In this document: one piece after another, positions 48,928-60,451 of the stretch
How positions within the stretch are numbered: position 1 is the stretch's first letter
Layout: each line of letters opens with the position of its first letter
NCBI GenBank assembly: GCA_037447655.1
Contig: JBBHKE010001670.1
Coordinates: forward strand, 100,972 to 164,971
Length of the DNA: 64,000 nt
DNA from: Zygnema cylindricum
Taxonomy: Eukaryota > Streptophyta > Zygnematophyceae > Zygnematales > Zygnemataceae
Direction: 5' to 3'
Notes under the pieces: generated by a model
Told to the model about the DNA's origin: nothing
Seen by the model: the letters and a program-made list of their open reading frames with translations, nothing else
Database searches by the model: none
Position numbers and translations under genes: made by a program

Positions 48928-49416
48928 CACCGTGAATCGCTATTAGCGTAATGAAATAGATAGCGTAATGAAACAATTAGCGTACTTTACGGTAAATTGT
49001 GTTTTTTCGGGTACACCATGATACTAATTTATCATGTACTCTAATTTGTAAACTGATTTGTAAAAATTTTCGGCACATAATATGTCCACACTAAAACATG
49101 AATATGTACGAAACTGTTCAAATCGTACGCCGTCGCGTTTTTTTGACATCTGCGTATGCCGGAAAATATTTACGCAATTATATATTATTATATTTTCTGT
49201 ACTTTTAAATTTAAAAATGTACGAAATAGTACAGATCTGGCAGTCCGTACACCACACTATTTAAAAGGGAACTAAATTACAGTTATGAACCGCATTGAGC
49301 GGGGTACCTCAAATAACGTGCAAAAACATTTAGCGTACTTTATTCTATTTGAGAATTTGCCCCAAAAAAAGGGGTACCCCAATTAGCGTCATGTACGCTA
49401 ATAGCGATTCGCGGTG
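48928..49416 (+). mobile_element. Type-A MITE, 489 bp (array member 4)
   Basis: Nearly identical to 48437-48925 and in the same orientation. Only a single TA separates them. Confidence 0.85.
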
Positions 49417-49423
49417 TACTGTA

Positions 49424-49622
49424 CACCTTGAATCGTTATTAGCGTATAGAAATTATTAGTGTAAAGAAAAAATTAGCGTCATTCATTCTAATTTAGTGCC
49501 AGGAGACGTGGCAGATTATGGTCCACGTCCTTAAATAGTATAATTTATTCTATTTAAGGTATCAATGTCAAAATTTTGGGGCGCCGATATAGAGTACATA
49601 AGTCTAATAACGACTCGCGGTG
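49424..49622. mobile_element. Type-C MITE, 199 bp (array member 5)
   Basis: It starts caccttgaatcgttattagc and ends ...taacgactcgcggtg. It contains gagacgtggcagattatggt, nearly as in 7458-7656. Confidence 0.8.
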
Positions 49623-49699
49623 TACTGTAGGCGCTTTCCTCCTCGCGTTTGTGCTTTGTACTTTTATTCGCGCCTAGCAATAATGACGCCATCATGGAA

Positions 49700-50379
49700 G
49701 GATGTCACGCATCTAAAGTGTGACGTGTACCGAGTAATATTACTGTTTTTTTTCGCCACTTGAAATATTTTTGATCTTTTCTCTATGCGCAAATTACGAC
49801 TTTCATTGGAGACCGCCAATCGAACGGTGAAATCCCCACTTTCGATTACAACCGTGGGATTAACAATCGACATGTGTGCACGTAAGAAGGATGTTAAATT
49901 GATGAGAAAAAAACATTCAGTGGTACTGTACACAGCCAATCGCTATTAGCGTAGAAGTTTTTTAGCGTATACAAATAATTTAGCGTGGTTTACGCTAATT
50001 GGGAATTTGGAAATTTTCGAAGAAATCGTTTACTCTAACTAGGATTTAGGGTTTTTTTAAATAGTATGGATAATTCTATTTGAGAATAAAAAATAAAAAA
50101 AGCGGGACGGAAGTACACAACGCTAATAGCGATTGGCGGTGACCTGTAGCAATTCACGGTGTACTACACCGTGTATCGCTATTGGTGTCAATAATTTTTC
50201 GTCTCTTATAACATCTTTTCTCCGTACACACTTGTCTGGTTTTCATATGGAGACCGCCTATGGGATGGTGAGAATCTTGGCTTTCAATCGCAACCATCAG
50301 ATCCACTATACGACAAGCATGTACGGTTAAAAGATGTTAAAATCGCCAAAATCATTAACACTCGTAGCGATACACTGTG
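49700..50379. mobile_element. Diverged type-D, type-E and type-D MITEs in succession
   Basis: About 49710-49928 is a worn type D (cgccacttgaaatatttttg, ggagaccgccaatcgaacgg). 49931-50141 is type E, reversed relative to 2198-2413 (cacagccaatcgctattagc...gcgattggcggtg). 50167-50379 is type D (caccgtgtatcgctattggt...tagcgatacactgtg). Confidence 0.6.
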
Positions 50380-50955
50380 TACTATACAGTGAGAATCTTG
50401 TAGCGGCGCGTCGTTGGGCAAAAGCTACAGTACAGTACTGTAGATCTCGACCGTACCTGCCTGACGCCTTATAATTGGCTGCTAGGAAATCGAATATAGA
50501 AAGGAAAATCTTTCGTCCCGGTCACGAACAAATTTGCTCTGTGCAAATTTTTCGATATTTTTGAAACCTGATTTCTAGTGTCGTCGCTTTGACAGCTGTA
50601 CTGTTCAGTACAGTACCTCTTGAATGTACCTGTTTTATAACGTACGTTGACAGGACACGTGTCGATAAATTGGTATCCGACAAGTAGATTATTGACGGTC
50701 GCTAAATCTGTCACATTATCACTTCTTTGAGATCTTTCTGATTGTCTGCCGATTGATCTGCCACTGGATCCAACAAATTGTCCGTACTCTTGTCGGTGGA
50801 ACTATTCCTTCGCATTTTCAGTGTTTTATTATCGCGGTTTTCATAATAAAATCTTCACTTTTTATTATTGCCTGGCAAGGTAGGTACACCTTGAATCGGT
50901 TATAGTGTTGATAATTTATTAGTGTAAAGAAATACGTACTGTACTGTTATTATAA

Positions 50956-51694
50956 GGGTGGCGTTCCATCGGACGAAAAGTGAGGTTCTTTACAGAAATC
51001 GGGGCCTCTCCGTACCACGCCGTACTTGCTATTTTGTTTTTATAGGCGAACAACATTATAGAGATTCTTGCCAAAACTCTCCAAAGGTCTGGGAGGAAAG
51101 AATGACCGTTGGATATGTTTTCGCGAAGCATTCGCTTCCAAAGTTTCTGTAAATGGTGATGTACCTAGAGGAGGTACATCACCATTTGCGGGGGGGGGCT
51201 GAGACGCGACACCTTGGATAATGAATGTACGTGTCAGGGCGGCAACCAACGGAAAACGAAAAATTTCGCACGAGATATATGCATTCAGAAATTCAACGGA
51301 AATCACGAAAGTGATCTCGTAACGAACTTTCGTTGCATTATTTTTGTTACCGGCCATTATTCACACTATTTGTGGAAGTGCTCATTCGTCACGCGAAAAA
51401 GCAGAAACCCTAAAAATAATGAGCTGGCGTCTGACAAGCATTTGCAAATAGTACAAAACTTGTATGGTACGATACCCTGGTCCACACGTACATGGTATGC
51501 AAACGACGATTTCGAGTTGAAGCTGGTCGGTGTAAATTTTTTTTGACGATTTTCAGATACGATATTTTTTTACGTGGAACCACTCTCATTTGTACACGTG
51601 GATTACAGACTCTGCGCGATAGTACACTGATAAAAATGTAGCACTCTGTAATGTTGACCGTACGTTTACAGAATTTCCTGATGGAACGCCACCC
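50956..51694. mobile_element. Type-G Harbinger-like element, copy 2, 739 bp
   Basis: The inverted ends are gggtggcgttccatcgga and ...ctgatggaacgccaccc, with the 3-bp repeat taa on both sides (50953-50955 and 51695-51697). The interior parallels 29010-29687. A 16-bp perfect stem lies inside at 51151-51186. Confidence 0.8.
51151..51186. repeat. Perfect 16-bp hairpin inside the type-G element
   Basis: aaatggtgatgtacct is followed by a 4-base spacer and aggtacatcaccattt, a complete complement. It is not seen in copy 1 at the equivalent place. Confidence 0.9.
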
Positions 51695-51765
51695 TAAGTG
51701 AGATTCTCCCAAATTTTCAGCACGTGTGGAACACTTTTTCCTTCGACGACAAAGTCAGTTCGTAT

Positions 51766-52312
51766 CATAGTTCAAAAGTAGGCGTTTTTATGGTAGGCCT
51801 TTGGTAGGTGCACAAAACTTGGCACTAAACTCGCGTAGAGTAGGCATACTGTATGGGTGTGTGCTGTGGACACTATTGTACGGACGTACGAATCTGACGT
51901 ATGATCATAGTTCAGCGCACGCCGACGGACGAAATTTTTTAGCGAACTAAAACACGCGGACGTTCAAATTTGCAGACCCTAATATGACAGATAGTCCTTT
52001 CGTAAGTTGTGTTATGGGCTTTTCATGTGATCTTCTTAGATCGCTACTTTGATCAGAGACCGTCCGATCGTCTGAATCTGACGGTTTTAAAAAGTTTTAC
52101 CTCAAAACTCACAGAAATTTTTTTTTTTGTCCGATTTTTTTTCAAAATTTAGACATGACGTTTAATTCTCTATCGATCGATGTGCAACTCAACCCTGTAA
52201 CTATTTTTTTTCATTTTTCGACCAATACAATATGGGTCTTAAGGGCATATTGTATGTTTTGCATACAATAGGCATATTGTATGGGCCTACTTTCACCTAC
52301 TTTTGAACTATG
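51766..52312 (+). mobile_element. Type-B hAT-like element, copy 3, 547 bp
   Basis: The termini are catagttcaaaagtaggcgt and ...cacctacttttgaactatg. The 8-bp repeat gttcgtat flanks both sides (51758-51765 and 52313-52320). It has one internal gatcttcttagatcgctact unit. Confidence 0.85.
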
Positions 52313-52320
52313 GTTCGTAT

Positions 52321-53317
52321 AGATGAAAATGCAAAAGTCCTGCTTAAAATTGTTCGCACGTGTGTATGTGTGGACAATTGGACAATTGACCTTCTCACGC
52401 GTGTACGCACTCACATAGAGCTGTTTCGCACGTGTAAAGTGAAGCAATCTCTAATGTGTTCGATACATGTGCAACAGCCCTTAGTCAAATCTCATTTCAA
52501 AACAAAAGAACAAAGACCAAAAAATAGCTTTTGAGTTCAATAAAAAGGAGAACAATGCCCTCTCTTTTCCCAAAAATATATTGTAATTCTAAAAGTACAA
52601 TAGAGTTTTGATTTCTCAAATTTCCCCTAGAATTGTTGAAAGCTTACTCTACGTTGCCAATCCTTTAGAATTGTAAAGGTTATTATAAAGAAAATTGAAT
52701 TTCTTTGAAAAGCAAAGGACATAAATATGCTACTTTTAAATCTCAGATTCTAGAATCCCATGATTCTATAACAACGAAGGTTTTCAATACAAAAAATAAG
52801 TCACATTTGGATGTCCACTTTTCGTCTCTCTCTCTCTCACTCTCAAGATTCTCCGAGAATTTTGACAACTATAGTACATTTTAAAAACACAACAATAAAA
52901 ATACATGTTGAAATTGAAAAACAATTCCTATTTTCCAATGCCCCATTTCCAAAATCCCTCATCCCAATTTTGGACTCTTCTAAATCCCAGTCTACAATTT
53001 CTAACTCCCCCAACTTCCCATTTTTATATCCATTCTAAACATTTTTCAAGTTCCTCAATTCTCCGAATTTTTGATTTTTTCCCGAATTTAATGTACAATC
53101 GCAAACGTTTTCACGCCGCGTTTTATTTTTTTGCTCCTCCAATTCGAGCCAAAATAATTTCTAGACAAAGACGTCGATGTCGATTTGAAAAGAAAATTAG
53201 CAAATCCACACTAATTCCGATCCCCCAAAACTTTTTTCAAAAGATTAAATAAAAAATACACTTCCGATACAACAATGTCGATACAACATTGAAGCATAAA
53301 AATAAGATGTAAAATCT
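52321..53317. other. Downstream flank of the expansin gene
   Basis: AT-rich sequence. Frames at 52811-53038 and 52905-53252 are open but low-complexity and unconvincing. It presumably holds the 3' untranslated region of the gene ending at 53318; no clear polyadenylation signal was chosen. Confidence 0.4.
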
Positions 53318-56300
53318 TCAAGATTGGCTTAAAATCGTAAATTTCCCCGGTCCTCCGGCAATTTGATAACCAAATTGGGAGTAAGAGGCTCCAATTCCCA
53401 AAGGGAAAATATAATTCGGAAGAGTATATGTATTTGCAGCCAAAGAAACAATGTTGTATGTATTGATGGGATTAAAGTTGTCCGCAATAAAAATTAACGT
53501 ATTAACCGGTTTATCTCCGGCGTTTTTGAAATTAACCGAATAGTAATACGTCACCGTTTTCCCGTTGTCAGAAAGATAACTTCCAACCAAAGTTTGAGAA
53601 ATAACCACTTTCGCACCTGTAACCAAAGTTAAAAAAAGAAGACCAAAAATAAGAAAAGTATGTCATTTAGGCGAAAATAAGCAAAAAATTGAATAGCAAA
53701 ATAGGGCAAAAAATCGCGGAGATGTGGTACAATTGTTTGTATTGACAAGCATTGCACGGAAATAAGAGTGGTTATGAGATTTATGTACTTTTATGTAAAA
53801 AACATCTAAATATGTTTTTATCGTTCGTCGATCATGCCGATTATGTTAGCATTGCACAAAGTTGACTTAGTAGCCATAATGAGCCATAATGTAAACTCAT
53901 AAATATATGTTATCATATAAATAATCAAATTTAATAAGTCAATATATAAATAGCTTAAAAAATGAATCAAATACTGACCTGCTGGTGGCGTTTTCGGCGA
54001 AGGGGAACTTGGCGGTGGAATTTTCGGAACTGAAGGAGGAGAGGATTGCAGAGGAGGAGAGGATGGCGGGGGAGAGGAGGACCTAGGAGGAGAGGATGGA
54101 GGAGGAGAGAGACCAGGCAAATCAGGTGTAAGTTGTGAACTTGTTCCTCCCGAAGAAAATTGGGCTCCGCAATCGTACAAAGTCCCCGCTGTAAAAGTCG
54201 ACGGAATTGTTTTTGGACATGTGATGATCTCACCTGCAGTTGTTCCATGTGGGGATTCGGTTAGAAATTACAGATACTGAACTGGATAATTATACTGGAC
54301 GAGTAGCTGAAATTGAGACTGGACATTGAAAATGAACTTCAAATTAAATCGAAACTGCAATTAAAACTGAGATTGAAATCAAAACCGGAATTGGAATTGG
54401 ACTTGAACTCATACTAAAGATTGATATTGGAATTGAAACGAAGTTTTAGTGAAGGTGAAACTAGAATGGAATTTCAAAAACTGAAATTGAAAAGCTAACA
54501 GAAGAGGAAGAAAGAACAGTTGAAATCTGTGGATATGTGTGGAAAGTTTGTACGTTTGTGTCTTATTTCTATTTTCGAGTAAAGTTACAAATACTGTCGC
54601 ATTTACAGTTACAACTCTAGTTTCAGTTCTAGTTGAAATTTTCATTTCCAGTTTCAGTTCCAGTTCTCGTTACATTTACAGTAAACAGTACATTTGAATC
54701 TGCAGCCACAATTACATTTATATCCATACTCACATTTTTATTTCCATTTGCATTTGCATTTTCAAAATACATGCATATTTTCAATTTATTTCTTTACCGG
54801 TGGCACTTGCGGTCAATTGGACGGTAAAAGGGCCAGAGAGGGGGGAGGAAGAGAGGAGGAAGAAGGACGCCCCCCAGTCCTTTGTCAGAGTAGTGAAAGC
54901 AGTAGAATTTGCCTGACAGAAAAACAAAAGCAAAAGAGAGAGAGAAAGAGGGAGAAAAAACTTGAAGGATGAATAATTGAGCTTCCTCAAAAAAGGGTGG
55001 AAAGGTAAAAGTCCTAAAGAAGCTGCAAAGAAGCTTGCAAAAAAATGGAAAAACTGCAAAAAAGCTCCCTAAGTAAGATCCGAAACAGATTTCTAAGAAG
55101 AAAAGCGAGTCTCAAAGAAAGTATAAAGGAAAATGTACAAAGAAGCTGCGAGGAAGCTTCCTTCACCTGTTTGAAAGCGACAGATGAGATGGATCCGGGA
55201 CCTTCGCCGCCCAACGGAACGTGTCCGACATAGAAAGAACTGAATCCGGGAAGAATCCGTAAAGATAGGGAACTAGAGGCATAGGGACAAGGAGCTCTGC
55301 AACACCATTTTTGTACTTCTTTTGAGTGAAGTTCTTTTGTTTTAAAATCCCTTTCTGATACAATCCTAAAGTGCCGAGGAAACTTTCATAAAAAATTACC
55401 CAAAAAATATCCAAAAGATAGCCAAAGATATCCGGAGGATGTCCGAAATGTATCCTAAAACTACCATAAAAAGTTCAGAAAAAAGCCCGAAAAAACTTCA
55501 AATAAATAAATAAAATACCTTTCGTAAGAAATATCCAAAACCCCAACGGCTCTCAGCGCATCTTCTTTTCCGGGGAGCGCGAGAGCCCCAAAAGCAGTTC
55601 CACTCAAATCAAAATGAGTTTTTCCTCCGCCGCAAAAATCGCCGCCTGGGCAGAGATCTGTCACGACTACGGTGACAGGCGTAGACGCACAGAGAGCATT
55701 TGTGCACCTAACCTGTACCGATAAATAAATAAATATACAAATACATATTAAAATGTATAAAGGAATTACTGAATAGAAAAGGAAAGGATGAACAGATGAA
55801 TGAACGGACAAAAAGATGAATTTTATTTTTCACATTTGCAATGCGGGGCAAGTGGATTTTGCTCTAATTGAACGAGAAAATGTAGGTTTCATCGATTAGT
55901 GTGGTCATAAAAATTTGGGCATTGACTTTGTTGTGGAAAAAAATAAAAAATAAATAGAAAAATGTGAATAAAAACGAGTTTTTACTTCAACTAACTTAGA
56001 CTTAAGAAGAGCAGAAGCAGAAAAACAGCAACTGAAACAGAGACAGATACAAGTCCAAAGCATAAACAAAACAACAGAAAAAAAAAGATGAATAGAAAAA
56101 AGAGCAGAAAAAGAATCAACAAACAAACTGGAAACATAAATGATATCCAAAACACAGAGTTCCATGTATCGATTTCTGTTGAACTGAACTGACCTGGTAG
56201 CATGATCCACATCCCAAACCATTTTGATATAGAGGAGCACTCCCAGCCACAATAATGGCTTCGTACGGAGTGAGAGAGAGAGCACCATAGCCGCAGGCTC

Positions 56301-56779
56301 CCGCTGGAGATAACGAAAAAAAGGAAAAACCAAACAGAATGGAACGGAATGGAACAGAATTGAATTGGATAGAAAGTAACAGAAAAGACAAAACAGAACA
56401 CGGGAGTGAGTGACATGAATTGGAGAATAAGACGAAGGGAGAGAGAGAGCATAAAATGGCAGTAAAATTTAGGGATTAGGAATTTGAACATTTCAAAATT
56501 GAGAGAGGAGAGGAAGAGTGAGAGAGAAGAGAGAGAGTGAGAGAGAGGGAGAGAGAGAGAGGGAGAGAGAGAAAGGAGAGAGAGAGGGAGAAAGAGAGAG
56601 AGAGGTATTGACTCACCATCTGTCCCATCCCCTTGTACTTCTCCATACCACGTGGCCTGGGAAGTTCCGGCAAGACCGCCATAAGCTCCATGGCAAACTG
56701 CCACGTGGAAAATAGCTATTGGCAACAAGAAACCCAAAAACCGCCATGCCATAAACCTTTGAGTATCCATAGTTGTCAA
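53318..56779 (-). CDS. Expansin with C-terminal CBM49, seven exons
   Basis: Expansins loosen cellulose walls without hydrolysis. Exons on the minus strand: 56779-56617, 56303-56194, 55712-55519, 55296-55167, 54912-54798, 54233-53979, 53616-53318. All introns are GT-AG and the phases agree, giving 1266 nt and 421 residues. A signal peptide ([20 protein letters not shown]) is followed by [13 protein letters not shown] and AGACGYGAL, then [28 protein letters not shown] and [11 protein letters not shown] at about residues 124-134: the six-stranded barrel domain with the HFD motif. The second domain has [32 protein letters not shown] and [21 protein letters not shown] proline/serine linker (about 263-322) leads to a CBM49-like domain with [16 protein letters not shown] and [16 protein letters not shown]. 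The start could also be at 56770 or 56752. Plant-like, close to beta-expansins; the CBM49 tail is unusual. Confidence 0.88.
54234..54797 (-). other. Expansin intron 5 with opposing cryptic repeats
   Basis: On the plus strand 54280-54490 is full of gaaattgaaactg-like words, while 54590-54770 is full of tttccagtttcagttcc-like words, their complement. The intron RNA could fold back on itself. Confidence 0.6.
56505..56605. repeat. (GA)n-rich tract in expansin intron 1
   Basis: Plus strand gagagagag/gggagaga. On the gene's strand it is a CT tract that starts about 10 bases after the donor. Confidence 0.85.
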
Positions 56780-56977
56780 AGTCCTTACAAATTGGTCTCA
56801 AAGTCGATATTAAAAACCTTTTTTCCAAAAAAAAAGGTGAATCCCAATGAATTTAGTCACCAAATGAAAGTAAATAGAAGAAAATAAAACTCCAAAAGGA
56901 AGAGAAATCCCAAGCTCTAAGCAGGAATTAAATAGAAGTGCAGTTGTTGGTTTCCCTTAGCTTCTCTCGCGTTCCCC

Positions 56978-56984
56978 ATTTATA
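56978..56984 (-). promoter_or_regulatory. Possible TATA box of the expansin gene
   Basis: The minus strand reads ctttctataaatgggg about 200 bases before the first ATG. The motif is good and the distance allows a leader. Confidence 0.4.
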
Positions 56985-57532
56985 GAAAGCGAACTGGATG
57001 GTTACAAACTTGGACGTTCAATTTGCTGCGCGCCGAAACGACCTTCGGTCCGGTGACAATGGTCGACGGGCGACAAAGTTATCGTCGCACTGCAACAAAG
57101 CGCCTTCGCCGCGTCACATTTCCCATGCGACAAAACCTTTCGGTGCGCTGCGAATTGGCGGATTGTACGGCGTCGCCGGCTGGCGTAATTGTTGTGGGTG
57201 AGGATAAAACGCCGCTGTCACGAAGCGCTCTTCGTTAGGGCTAAGAGTTTGCGAAACTCGCGAGCACTATTCATAACAAACAAAAAAACTGACCAATAGT
57301 ATCTCGTGACTCGCTATTCGTAAGCATACGACACAAAAACGAAGGGCTCTTCGTTGCAACGACGTTTAACCTTGACCGCCGAGTAATAGCATAAACGACA
57401 AAATAATTGTTTTATACGGCAGTCCGGCGGGATCTCGTTGCTGAGTGCGCAAGTTGGGGAAGGTTGGCGGACAGCACTGACACGTGGACAGTGGTAGCTG
57501 GGTTATATCGGGAAATTATAAAATGAAATGTA
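56985..57532. other. Upstream region of the expansin gene
   Basis: 57000-57240 is GC-richer than most of the window. A short frame there resembles nothing known. Words such as aacgaagggctcttcgtt recur in both orientations between 57225 and 57360. Confidence 0.4.
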
Positions 57533-58021
57533 CACCGTGAATCGCTATTAGCGTAATGAAATAGATAGCGTAATGAAACAATTAGCGTACTTTACGGTAA
57601 ATTGTGTTTTTTCGGGTACACCATGATACTAATTTATCATGTACTCTAATTTGTAAACTGCTTTATAAAAATTTTCAGCACATAATATGTCCACGCTAAA
57701 ACATGAATATGTACGAAACTGTTCAAATCGTACGCCGTCGCGTTTTTTTGACATCTGCGTATGCCGGAAAATATTTACGCAATTATATATTATTATATTT
57801 TATGTACTTTTAAACTTAAAAATGTACGAAATAGTACAGATCTGACTATCCGTACACCACACTATTTAAAAGGGAACTAAATTACAGTTATGAACCGCAT
57901 TGAGCGGGGTACCTCAAATAACGTGCAAAAACATTTAGCGTACTTTATTCTATTTGAGAATTTGCCCCAAAAAAAGGGGTACCCCAATTAGCGTCATGTA
58001 CGCTAATAGCGATTCGCGGTG
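57533..58021 (+). mobile_element. Type-A MITE, 489 bp (second array, member 1)
   Basis: It starts caccgtgaatcgctattagc and ends ...gctaatagcgattcgcggtg. Nearly identical to 48928-49416. Confidence 0.85.
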
Positions 58022-58039
58022 TAGAGCTTATTTCCTGTA

Positions 58040-58529
58040 CACCGTGAATCGCTATTAGCGTAATGAAATAGATAGCGTAATGAAACAATTAGCGTACTTT
58101 ACGGTAAATTGTGTTTTTTCGGGTACACCATGATTCTAATTTATCATGTACTCTAATTTGTAAACTGCTTTGTAAAAATTTTAAGCACATAATATGTCCA
58201 CGCTAAAAAATGTATATGTACGAAACTGTTCAAATTGTACGCCGTCGCGTTTTTTTGACATCTGCGTATGCCGGAAAATATTTACACAATTATATATTAT
58301 TATATTTTCTGTACTTTTAAATTTTAAAATGTACGAAATAGTACAGATCTGGCAGTCCGTAAACCACACTATTTAAAAGGGATCTAAATTACAGTTATGA
58401 ACCGCATTGAGCGGGGGTACCTCAAATAACGTGCAAAAACATTTAGCGTACTTTATTCTATTTGAGAATTTGCCCCAAAAAAAGGGGTACCCCAATTAGC
58501 GTCATGTACGCTAATAGCGATTCACGGTG
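58040..58529 (+). mobile_element. Type-A MITE, 490 bp (second array, member 2)
   Basis: Same family and orientation as the previous one. The spacer between them is 18 bp. The right TA is shared with the next element. Confidence 0.85.
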
Positions 58530-58531
58530 TA

Positions 58532-59049
58532 CACCGTGAATCGCTATTAGCGTGTTGGTCGCTAATTGAGGCACCCTGTTTTTTTGGGCAAATTCTCAAA
58601 TAGAATTAGACATTCTAAATGATCCTACACGTTATTTGAGGTGTTCCATAAAATAGGATTCATGACTCTAATATAGTGCCATCGTAAATAGTGTGGTATA
58701 CGGACTGTCAGAGCTGTACTTTTTTGTAATTTTTTAAGTAGAAAAGTACAGAAAAGATATTCACGCTGTCCCGTAATCGCGCTAACATGTAATCGCGTAA
58801 ATATTTCCGGCATTCGAGGATGAAAAAAAAATGAGACGGCGTACGATTTGAACAATTTCGTACATGCACATATTGTAGTGTGGAGATATTCTGCACCGAA
58901 ATTTTTTACAAAGCAATTTGCAAATTAGAGTGTACGAAAAATTAGAATAAAAATTATTTCCAAGAAAAACGACATTCCCAATTAGAGTAAATAACGCTAA
59001 TTGTTTCATTACGCTATCTATTTCATTACGCTAATAGCGATTCACGGTG
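58532..59049 (-). mobile_element. Diverged type-A MITE in reverse orientation
   Basis: It starts caccgtgaatcgctattagc and ends ...cgctaatagcgattcacggtg. The interior is type A read backwards (tctcaaatagaatta..., atagtgtggtatacggactg, tttgaacaatttcgtacatg) with many changes, so it is an older copy. Confidence 0.75.
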
Positions 59050-59056
59050 TACTGTA

Positions 59057-59674
59057 CACCGCGAATCGTAATTAGAGTAAATTACTCTAATTCGGTCGCT
59101 CGAAACTTCGACTCTATCACATCAAATAGAGTAATCGATTCTAATTTTTTCATTATTCTAATTTAGGTGAGGCTTAATTAGCGTAAAAAATTCTAATATA
59201 GGCTCTTTTTAAATAGTGTGGAGTACGGACGACGTCTGACCGTGCAAAATTGTACTTCTATAAGTAAAAAGGTACAAATAAGGATTTAATAGAATCGCGC
59301 TTGCACGTGAAATCGCACTAAACAAAAAAATCAATCACATCGAAAAAAAGCCGTTCGCATAACTCTCGTCCGTCAACAGCATCGTCGTCAGTGTGAACAT
59401 TAACTGACATTCAATGCGACAAATATTACTAGCGTCATAATGACGTCAATACTATACCGGACTGACACATTTTGTATGTCTACGTAATTTAGTGTTCATA
59501 ATTATCGCGCACATAATTATCGCCGACATAACCCAATATAGAATAACTAAATAAATTAGAGTAAGCTTCATAGTTGAAAAAGCTCTATCACATAAATTAG
59601 CGTCAATTACTCTAATTGTTTTTTTTTGTTTTTTTACTCTAATTTTTTCATTACTCTAATTACGATTCGCGGTG
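59057..59674. mobile_element. Type-H MITE, copy 3, 618 bp
   Basis: It starts caccgcgaatcgtaattaga and ends ...ctctaattacgattcgcggtg. It contains the shared module atagtgtggagtacggacg. Confidence 0.75.
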
Positions 59675-59784
59675 TAGTGATTATTGGTCGGATGAAATAT
59701 AGTGTGGCCAATCGAGTTAAATACAACAACCAATCCCTTACATCCGTATTCGGTTGCATCATAGGATGATCCTACCATTTGAAT

Positions 59785-60428
59785 CATAGTTCAAAAGTAG
59801 GCGTTTTTATGGTAGGCCTTTGGTAGGCGCACTAAACTTGGCACTAAACTCGCGTAGAGTAGGCATATTGTATGGGTGTGCGTCATGGGCACTCTTGTAC
59901 GATCGTACGAATCTGACGTATGATCATGGTACAGCGCACGCCACCTGACGAAATTTTTTAGCGAACTGACACGACGTGGGATGACATTCCGCGGGAAAGA
60001 AAACCCGAAAAAAAAAAAAAAAAAAAACGCGGACGGGCAACCTGATTGGTCAATTTGATGCTTTATTTAGTGTGGCCTTCAAAATTGCAGACGCGAATAT
60101 GACAGATTGTCCTATCGTAAGTTGTGTTATGGGCTTTTCATGTGATCTTCTTAAGATCGCTACTTTGATCAGCGACCGTCCGATGGTCCGAATCTGACGG
60201 TTTAAATAAAAAACACCTCAAAATTCACAAAAAAAATATTTTTTGTCCGATTTTTTTTCAAAATTTAGACATGCCGTTTAATTCTCTATCGATCGATGTG
60301 CAACTCAACCCTGTTAACCTTTTTTTTCATTTTTCGACCAATACAATATGGGTCTTAAGGGCATATTGTATGTTTTGCATACAATAGGCATACTGTATGG
60401 GCCTACTTTCACCTACTTTTGAACTATG
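59785..60428 (+). mobile_element. Type-B hAT-like element, copy 4, 644 bp
   Basis: The termini are catagttcaaaagtaggcgt and ...cctacttttgaactatg. The 8-bp repeat atttgaat flanks it at 59777-59784 and 60429-60436. It is longer than copy 3 because of an extra segment around 59975-60075 with a poly-A run. Confidence 0.85.
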
Positions 60429-60451
60429 ATTTGAATGCCAGTGACATGCTA

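Noticed and set aside
49024-49264. Open frames of 60-77 codons on both strands, repeated at 58181-58376
   Set aside because: They lie inside type-A MITEs and are conserved only because the copies are young. Both strands are open, and there is no domain or start context.
48033-49622. CRISPR-like repeat and spacer pattern
   Set aside because: The repeated 20-mers are transposon ends in inverted orientation, 190-490 bp apart, in a eukaryotic genome.
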